From: an uncultured Desulfobulbaceae bacterium
GTDB lineage: Bacteria > Desulfobacterota > Desulfobulbia > Desulfobulbales > CALZHT01
Direction of reading: 5' to 3'
NCBI GenBank assembly: GCA_945787445.1
Contig: CALZHT010000028.1
Location: 1-57,071, forward strand
Length of the DNA: 57,071 nucleotides
Under the pieces are notes generated by a model. It was not told the origin of the DNA and did no database searches. It saw nothing but the letters and a program-made list of their open reading frames with translations. Below, in pieces: positions 52,254 to 57,071 of the stretch. Numbering within the stretch: position 1 is the stretch's first letter; each line of letters begins with the position of its first letter. A program made the translations under genes and the position numbers.

Positions 52254-53234
52254 TTATTTCTTTTCCTCAGCGTCCTTGGATGCAGCCTTTAATTGCTCAC
52301 GGAGTTTACCTGGATCGGGTATCTTCGCCATCTTTATGGTAACATCCTTTATGGTGTCTCCTTTTTTACCGGTTACCGGAAGCGCGGTAACACCGCCAAG
52401 TTTGCCGACCCCGCCCGGCACTCCAACTCCGGCCGGCGGACCTGCCTTTCCTTCCAAGCCGGCTCCTTTAGGTAGTTCAATGCCCGGCGGCGGGCCGAAT
52501 CTGTCGTCCGGAACTTCTTCCTTGGGCACCTCCTTACCATAGGTCCCCACATAGTTGCCCGGCAGCGGCCTGCCAACCGGCATCTTATCTGCAACTTGTC
52601 TGGACATGAGGTAATAGGTGCCGGGCGGCAACTGCAATTTGAAGCGGCCGTCTTTTCCTGTCCGTTCGGATACCATAATGGGACGGAAATCATTGGGCTT
52701 TGCCTTCACCATGATAATCGTTTGGGGAAAAGGTTTTCCCTGGTCATCCTGTACAATCCCCTCAACCGTGAAGTAATCCTTGCTCGCCGGAAAGGCATCT
52801 GACTTCGCAGTAGTGATGGTGCCGACATCCTTTGTGGATCTAGGTGCAACTTCCAGTACCCAAAGACCGCCCTTGTCATTGGCGGCAAAAAAGAAACTCT
52901 CGCCCGGTTTTGGCGGCCCGGGTCCGCGTTGCGGATCCGTAATGATAAGCGCCCCCATATAATATTTGCCGGGCACGAGTTTTACGGAAAATTTGCCCTC
53001 GGTATCCACCCGGCCGACAAATTCCGGCACGCGCTGGATGCCGCCCCACATAGGCGGTGGGCCTCCCTCACTGTTAAAAAACGAGACGATCCCGCCCGGC
53101 AGAGGCTTGCCTTCATCAGTCAGAACCGTACCGGATATGGTGCCCATGTTCTTTTTCATGAAACCAGGCACACCGGCCAGGGCCTCATGCGACACAAACA
53201 GCATAACTAGAAGTAAAAAACAGAGTCTTTTCAT
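52254..53234 (-). CDS. Exported protein with carboxypeptidase-regulatory-like domains
   Basis: 326 residues from the ATG at 53234, chosen because GGGGG lies seven bases upstream. A signal peptide (LCFLLLVMLFVSHEALA) precedes at least two CarboxypepD_reg-type beta-sandwiches (GTISGTVLTDEGKPLPGGIVSFF; FTVEGIVQDDQGKPFPQTIIMVKA), followed by a Gly/Pro-rich segment (GPPPGIELPKGAGLEGKAGPP) and a charged tail. Such domains bind or stabilise surface partners. It is a single-gene unit with its own terminator. No specific function can be given. Confidence 0.7.
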   Translation of the reverse strand: MKRLCFLLLVMLFVSHEALAGVPGFMKKNMGTISGTVLTDEGKPLPGGIVSFFNSEGGPPPMWGGIQRVPEFVGRVDTEGKFSVKLVPGKYYMGALIITDPQRGPGPPKPGESFFFAANDKGGLWVLEVAPRSTKDVGTITTAKSDAFPASKDYFTVEGIVQDDQGKPFPQTIIMVKAKPNDFRPIMVSERTGKDGRFKLQLPPGTYYLMSRQVADKMPVGRPLPGNYVGTYGKEVPKEEVPDDRFGPPPGIELPKGAGLEGKAGPPAGVGVPGGVGKLGGVTALPVTGKKGDTIKDVTIKMAKIPDPGKLREQLKAASKDAEEKK

Positions 53235-53431
53235 GTGCATCCCCCTTCATATAATTTTGATAATTTTTTTTCCTCATGAATCGATTACGAAATTCTATTG
53301 TTTATGAAAGTTTCGCGTCAAGATAAATACAATAAAAAATGGTATTCAAACCAACTCATGCCTAATCCTTTCACCTTGATATTTTCATGCAAAAAGATTA
53401 CTATTTCATGAAACTCTAAGGAGGATACATC

Positions 53432-53704
53432 ATGGCAAATTTACAAATCAAAGGTATTGACGATAGCCTTTACTCCCAGCTCAAAGAACTTGCGGCGGCA
53501 GAAAACAGATCAATCAGCCAGGAAGTCCTCTTTTTGGTGAAGAGCTATCTGGCCCATAAAAAGAGCATCCTATCAGCTAAAACTCCAGCCCAGGTTTTGC
53601 TTAATCTTGCCGGTTCATGGGAAGATGAACGGTCCCCTGCCGATATCGTCAAGCAGATAAAAAGCGCGCGAAGAAATTCTGAAAAACTCTCGGAAGGTTT
53701 CTGA
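53432..53704 (+). CDS. FitA/VapB-type ribbon-helix-helix antitoxin
   Basis: 90 residues with an N-terminal ribbon-helix-helix (NLQIKGIDDSLYSQLKELAAAENRSISQEVLFLV) and a disordered toxin-binding tail (SWEDERSPADIVKQI). An AAGGAGG site precedes the ATG. Its stop TGA overlaps the toxin ATG as TGATG, ensuring coupled synthesis. It belongs to the FitAB-type vapBC subgroup. Confidence 0.82.
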   Translation: MANLQIKGIDDSLYSQLKELAAAENRSISQEVLFLVKSYLAHKKSILSAKTPAQVLLNLAGSWEDERSPADIVKQIKSARRNSEKLSEGF

Positions 53705-54099
53705 TGTATCTCCTTGATACCGAAACCATTATATACAGTCTGAAAGGCGCCAAGGCTGTTCAGAAAAAATTGCGCGTTCATTTGCACGATCCGCTGAAAA
53801 TCAGCGTAATTACGCTGATGGAGCTTTATTATGGAGCATATAAATCCCAACAAGTTACCGGGAATCTGGCAAAAATAAAGGCCCTCGAAAGTTCTTTTGA
53901 TTTGGTACCCCCTGGTCCGGAGGTTGTGGAAATAGTCGGTATGCTCAAGGCAAAACTTGAAATGGAAGGCAATAGGCTGGACGACTTTGATTTAATAATT
54001 GCCGCAACTGCCCTCACTCATAATCTTGTCCTGGTCACTAACAATGTGAAACACTTTCAGAGAGTACCTGGACTCAATGTAACCAACTGGTGCAAATAA
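53704..54099 (+). CDS. FitB/VapC-type PIN-domain toxin
   Basis: 131 residues. PIN-domain acidic residues are Asp5 (MYLLDTE), Glu in LMELYYG, Asp in LDDFDLIIAA and the Asn/His pair in VTNNVKHFQRVPGL, typical of this VapC subgroup. It is an Mg-dependent ribonuclease neutralised by the upstream antitoxin. The pair appears intact. Confidence 0.85.
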   Translation: MYLLDTETIIYSLKGAKAVQKKLRVHLHDPLKISVITLMELYYGAYKSQQVTGNLAKIKALESSFDLVPPGPEVVEIVGMLKAKLEMEGNRLDDFDLIIAATALTHNLVLVTNNVKHFQRVPGLNVTNWCK

Positions 54100-54112
54100 A
54101 GAATTGAAGTTT

Positions 54113-54277
54113 TTAATATTCTTCTAATGCACGCTGTAAGGACACCACCTGCGCTAAGATTGTCTTACCGCATTGTCGCGGGCCAAGCATCGCAACAACA
54201 GGATTGCGTTCCAAAAAGCTGTAAATTGATTCAGAATACACTGGCCGTTTCGTTTGATAATACCCCCAGGAAGTACT
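54113..54277 (-). pseudogene. Fragment of an AAA/DUF4143-type ATPase
   Basis: The minus strand is open for 54 codons between stops. It reads YSESIYSFLERNPVVAMLGPRQCGKTILA: the N-terminal P-loop segment (GPRQCGKT) of DUF4143-type ATPases, which are normally about 380-450 residues. The rest of the protein is missing, no start codon is evident, and the stop follows soon after the P-loop. It lies between two toxin-antitoxin pairs and fills half of the 328-bp gap 54100-54427. Confidence 0.55.
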
Positions 54278-54387
54278 TTACTCCAACAGCATCAACCCTC
54301 TTTTCCCAAAACACCCAATTGTCAATCCTAACCCCAAATATGCTGCACTCACTTTAAAAAAATACTCTGGACTTAGCCTCAAACAAG

Positions 54388-54407
54388 TCGTACAATATAT
54401 TGTACGA
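54388..54407. promoter_or_regulatory. YefM operator palindrome
   Basis: TCGTACAATATATTGTACGA is a perfect 20-bp palindrome ending 20 bp before the yefM ATG. YefM-type antitoxins bind palindromes with a TGTACA-like core, so this is the likely site of autorepression. Confidence 0.65.
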
Positions 54408-54427
54408 TAATACTTGGGGGAAACATT

Positions 54428-54679
54428 ATGAAAACATTGACTTACAGCGCTGCCAGGGAAAAACTGGCTGCGACCATAAAAAAGGTCTGTGATGATCATG
54501 AACCGGTCATTATTACACGGAAACGTGAAAACGCTGTGGTTATGATCTCCCTGGAAGACTATAAATCTCTTGAGGAAACAGCTTATTTACTGCGCAGTCC
54601 AAAAAGTGCCAAAAGATTACTCGAGTCTATAGCTGAGCTTGAACAAGGAGGCGGTAAGGAACGGGAGCTGGCTGAATGA
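54428..54679 (+). CDS. yefM: YefM/Phd-type antitoxin
   Basis: 83 residues, Phd/YefM fold (KTLTYSAAREKLAATIKKVCDDHEPVIITRKRENAVVMISLEDYKSLEETAYLLRS). GGGGGA precedes the ATG. Its stop overlaps the toxin start (ATGA). It neutralises the adjacent YoeB and, with it, represses the operon through the palindrome upstream. Confidence 0.9.
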   Translation: MKTLTYSAAREKLAATIKKVCDDHEPVIITRKRENAVVMISLEDYKSLEETAYLLRSPKSAKRLLESIAELEQGGGKERELAE

Positions 54680-54930
54680 AGATAGTTTTTTCAGCCAATG
54701 CATGGGAGGATTATCTCTATTGGCAGCAAACAGATAAAAAAATGCTCAGAAGGATCAATAAACTCATAAATGAAATTCGCCGCTCCCCTTTTAAAGGGAT
54801 TGGCAAACCCGAACCTCTCAGGCATGGGCTTTCCGGTTACTGGTCACGACGCATTAACGACGAACACAGAATTGTTTACAAGGTTGCAGCAGATGCACTG
54901 TTAATTGCCCAATTGCGTTATCATTACTAA
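54676..54930 (+). CDS. yoeB: YoeB/Txe-type mRNA interferase toxin
   Basis: 84 residues, full length for YoeB. Conserved residues include WEDYLYWQQTDKK near the start, RSPFKGIGKPEPLRHGLSGYWSRRINDEHRIVYKV (with the catalytic Glu, Arg and His region), and the C-terminal LRYHY. It cleaves mRNA at the ribosomal A site. The pair is complete and probably active. Confidence 0.9.
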   Translation: MKIVFSANAWEDYLYWQQTDKKMLRRINKLINEIRRSPFKGIGKPEPLRHGLSGYWSRRINDEHRIVYKVAADALLIAQLRYHY

Positions 54931-55015
54931 ATCCTGACAACTGACAACTCTTTTCGCCTCACCCTTCGATGAAAATAAGAAAATCGCTGGATTGAACGGC
55001 AAGGCGGCTGGGGGA

Positions 55016-55249
55016 TTAATCTAGTTTTTCCCGGGTCTGATGGATCATTTCACTTTTATTGTCCTTGCCGGTAATCATCGAATCACCTAATAAGAAAATA
55101 AAATAAATCACTGTTCCCAAGACAACCGATAAGGCAAGCAATCTAAAGGTCTCTTTCGGCTTAAGGCATGCAATAAGTGCAATCGTATGGCGGTGAAAAA
55201 AATACGTGACAAAGGCTAGTAATCTATCCAGATCCATATTCTTTTCCAT
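55016..55249 (-). CDS. Small hypothetical membrane protein
   Basis: 77 residues (or 73 from a second ATG at 55237, better placed after GGAAAAG). A central hydrophobic stretch (FRLLALSVVLGTVIYFIFLLGDS) suggests one membrane helix with a charged C-terminal tail (GKDNKSEMIHQTREKLD). No family is recognised, and coding status rests only on this composition. It sits between yoeB and a group II intron fragment. Confidence 0.35.
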   Translation of the reverse strand: MEKNMDLDRLLAFVTYFFHRHTIALIACLKPKETFRLLALSVVLGTVIYFIFLLGDSMITGKDNKSEMIHQTREKLD

Positions 55250-55329
55250 AAATTGGGAACTGACAAATGGATATAATAAATCTTTTTGCTAACTTCATTA
55301 AATTATAACGAAATTTTCCATCGTCCTGC

Positions 55330-55700
55330 AACTGCCCCTCATACACTTATTAAGTTAACTCCGTCCCGTGCTCTCGCCAGTACATCCCTTCGCCTCACGG
55401 CGACGGTAGCACAAGGGCATAACATGAGACCTCCCCGGGTAATGCGCACCCACCTTCATGCTTATGCCCGCCGCATTTACGTCCATGCTTTCCGTACAGG
55501 TATCGGACTTTAAAGATAATTGCCTTCTCATCCAGCATGACCGCCTCATATGCGATTTCTGTTCGTCGGGCCAGCGCTTTGCTTACAGCTTCCTTCAGCC
55601 AATACCTCGCGATAGTGACCTTGCCGTTCAGCTAACACTTCCCCCTGTCGGGTGTGTAGAGGACTTTCACCTCCAAGTGGGTGCGCCCTGCCGGGCGCAC
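55330..55700 (-). mobile_element. Truncated group II intron RNA (5' part only)
   Basis: Reading the minus strand from 55700: GTGCGCCCGG, then GGAGGTGAAAGTCC, and further down ACCCGGGGAGGTCTCATG, which are conserved features of bacterial group II intron domain I. No reverse-transcriptase ORF or domain V/VI follows, so the intron is cut short. The right boundary is precise and the left is approximate. Short ORFs across it are artefacts. It accounts for most of the 517-bp gap 55250-55766. Confidence 0.6.
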
Positions 55701-55706
55701 AATACA

Positions 55707-55738
55707 AAAGGGGCCATCCCTTTTGGAACAGCCCCTTT
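55707..55738 (-). terminator. Terminator hairpin of the multihaem cytochrome gene
   Basis: AAAGGGGC and GCCCCTTT form a hairpin about 30 bp after the cytochrome stop codon at 55767, with TTTTG after it on the minus strand. The group II intron fragment begins only about 7 bp beyond. Some bacterial group II introns insert right after terminators. Confidence 0.6.
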
Positions 55739-55766
55739 GATTCATCCTATTCTCGATTGAGAGAGG

Positions 55767-57071
55767 TTATGGCGTGAAGTAAGGTGTGGTTGAGCTGCAA
55801 TTGCCGTCATCATTCACACTGTTATTGCACGGCAGGTCAGTCGCCGTAGGTGTAAAGGTATAGGTGGAAGACGCCGGATTACAACTGCTGGGCGTTCCAG
55901 TATAGGCAGTACCGGTCGAATTCAGCCTCTGTGGCAGCTGGTCGCCCGAGACAGTACCTGGATTCGCCCATTCAATGCATTGGCTACCGTTACCGTCGTC
56001 AATATCCTTCAATAAGCCGCTCCACCTGGTTGCATTATCATCTCCATCGGTATCATGCACCTGCGGGAATTCGCGGAATGAACTCCTGAACAGGTTGAAC
56101 TTGCCGCGGCCCGGCGCAAAGCGGTACTTGTCAAACGGCTCATCGTTGACAGCACCGCCATTAGTGTGCGAATATGTCGGCGGTTTGGCGTGGAAACGGC
56201 CGACTGTGTGACAGGCCAGACATGCGCCGTAGTTGTAAACATCGATGGCTCCGCCCTGGCTATAGATGCGGTGTCCGGTCAACTCAGTCTGTTGGACTGT
56301 TGCCGCACCGTTATCAGAAACATCGAGCTCTGTAACCTCAGCGCCGGTCATGCCGGTGAGGTTTACCGGATTATAGGAATCAGCATACACCCGCAGGTCA
56401 TTACCAGCATCGGCATGGCCAACACCATCGTTGGTATGGCACTCACGACAGGCCAGCTGTTTGGGAATTAATGCCGGTGCTGACATACTGTAATCAGTCA
56501 CAAAACCCGTCGTGGCAGTACCGGACACATCAGCTGTGCCTGAATAACCAGGACCGGAATTATAGGAGTCCACCGTTGCCGGTCGCGGATCGGCATGGCA
56601 ATACGTACAGTATCCAGCCTGGGCATTGGTGGTGGTATGGTGCCGCAGACCGTCATATTGGTACATGTTATCAGTATCATCAGCCGGGGTGGCCGGTTCG
56701 TTGCCGGAATAATGGCAGGTTTCACAATAGGTGGTGGTGCCAGCGATACCGGCAGTGATCTCATCCGAGACATTACTGTAAAGATGGCATTGCAGACAAC
56801 TGGCATGCTCGGAAAGCCGCTGCTGCGTAGTTCCTATCGTATGACAATCAGCACAGTTATAATCACTATCCGAGAGGATGATGTTGGCGTTATACGAACC
56901 AGGCTGGTTAGTTTGCGTCGCATCATTGCCGCCAGCAGTGGTCTGCCATACAGCACCTCGTGAGTTGCCAATATAGTTATGCTCGCCGGCAACCGTAGCT
57001 GCGGTCAGACCGTGACCATAAGGAATGCTGCTGCCCGCACCACCGGCCGTGTCATGGCAACCATCGCAATC
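55767..57071 (-). CDS. Multihaem c-type cytochrome (5' end outside window)
   Basis: The minus-strand frame is open from the window end to TGA-type stop at 55767, so about 434 residues are seen and the N-terminus is missing. Seven CxxCH haem-binding sites are visible in order: CDGCH, CADCH, CLQCH, CETCH, CTYCH, CRECH and CLACH. Between them are Ser/Thr/Gly-rich spacers, a style seen in large exported cytochromes of Geobacter and Desulfobulbales. The last 130 residues have no haem site. It probably acts in periplasmic or extracellular electron transfer. The hairpin at 55707-55738 ends the transcript. Confidence 0.88.
   Translation of the reverse strand, partial: DCDGCHDTAGGAGSSIPYGHGLTAATVAGEHNYIGNSRGAVWQTTAGGNDATQTNQPGSYNANIILSDSDYNCADCHTIGTTQQRLSEHASCLQCHLYSNVSDEITAGIAGTTTYCETCHYSGNEPATPADDTDNMYQYDGLRHHTTTNAQAGYCTYCHADPRPATVDSYNSGPGYSGTADVSGTATTGFVTDYSMSAPALIPKQLACRECHTNDGVGHADAGNDLRVYADSYNPVNLTGMTGAEVTELDVSDNGAATVQQTELTGHRIYSQGGAIDVYNYGACLACHTVGRFHAKPPTYSHTNGGAVNDEPFDKYRFAPGRGKFNLFRSSFREFPQVHDTDGDDNATRWSGLLKDIDDGNGSQCIEWANPGTVSGDQLPQRLNSTGTAYTGTPSSCNPASSTYTFTPTATDLPCNNSVNDDGNCSSTTPYFTP

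Noticed and set aside
55286-55760. Short plus- and minus-strand ORFs over 55286-55760
   Set aside because: They lie within structured group II intron RNA and are typical false ORFs.
1-57071. tRNA, rRNA or CRISPR arrays
   Set aside because: No T-loop/acceptor patterns, rRNA-like blocks or regularly spaced direct repeats were seen by eye; a covariance search was not possible.

Overview
The window looks like a chromosomal segment of a motile, anaerobic member of the Desulfobacterota, most like the Desulfobulbales. This is inferred from gene content, not from a marker gene. The supporting signals are a mercury-methylation pair (hgcA, hgcB), a DsrC-like sulfur-relay protein, a multihaem c-type cytochrome, class I two-subunit fumarase, a UGA-decoded selenoprotein, and flagellar genes under two sigma-54 regulators. 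I found no rRNA, tRNA or CRISPR array.

Layout. 1-4.2 kb: the end of a secreted repeat protein, a CPBP membrane protease, two lipoproteins and a DksA-like protein, with many dispersed repeats. 4.3-9.7 kb: lon, a receiver-only response regulator, a methyltransferase, a secreted unknown, and a vapBC toxin-antitoxin pair split by a MITE-like element. 9.8-23.3 kb: a long minus-strand motility block (motE-like, fliJ, fliI, fliH, fliG, fliF, fliE, flgC, flgB, then sigma-54 activator, kinase, TPR protein and master activator), with a sigma-54 promoter in front of flgB. 24.1-28.8 kb: ftsE, ftsX, envC-like and ctpA for septal wall remodelling. 28.8-37.9 kb, minus strand: fumarase beta and alpha, a PilZ protein, motB, motA, panB, ruvB, ruvA, ruvC, yebC, rlmE.

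38.2-43.3 kb is the most interesting region: a promoter/operator, an ArsR-type repressor, hgcA, a repeat-filled gap, hgcB, a dispersed repeat, and a large B12-type radical SAM protein carrying an FKBP/trigger-factor-like prolyl isomerase segment and a helical repeat tail. 43.3-48.9 kb: rsmI, a histidine kinase, treZ, then a second ArsR gene with its own operator and a Cu/Zn-type efflux permease. 49-57 kb is accessory: a TPR-methyltransferase, an AhpC/TSA-like selenoprotein read through an in-frame UGA with a SECIS-like hairpin, a non-canonical DsrC paralogue, a secreted carboxypeptidase-regulatory-like protein, two toxin-antitoxin pairs around an ATPase fragment, a truncated group II intron, and a multihaem cytochrome that runs off the window.

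Three themes recur. First, metal and cobalamin chemistry: two ArsR-controlled units, HgcAB and the radical SAM fusion. Second, motility signalling with altered catalytic residues: a kinase lacking its phospho-acceptor His and an activator with GAFTHA in place of GAFTGA. Third, heavy invasion by small palindromic elements that sit between genes normally adjacent (vapB/vapC, motA/motB, hgcA/hgcB).
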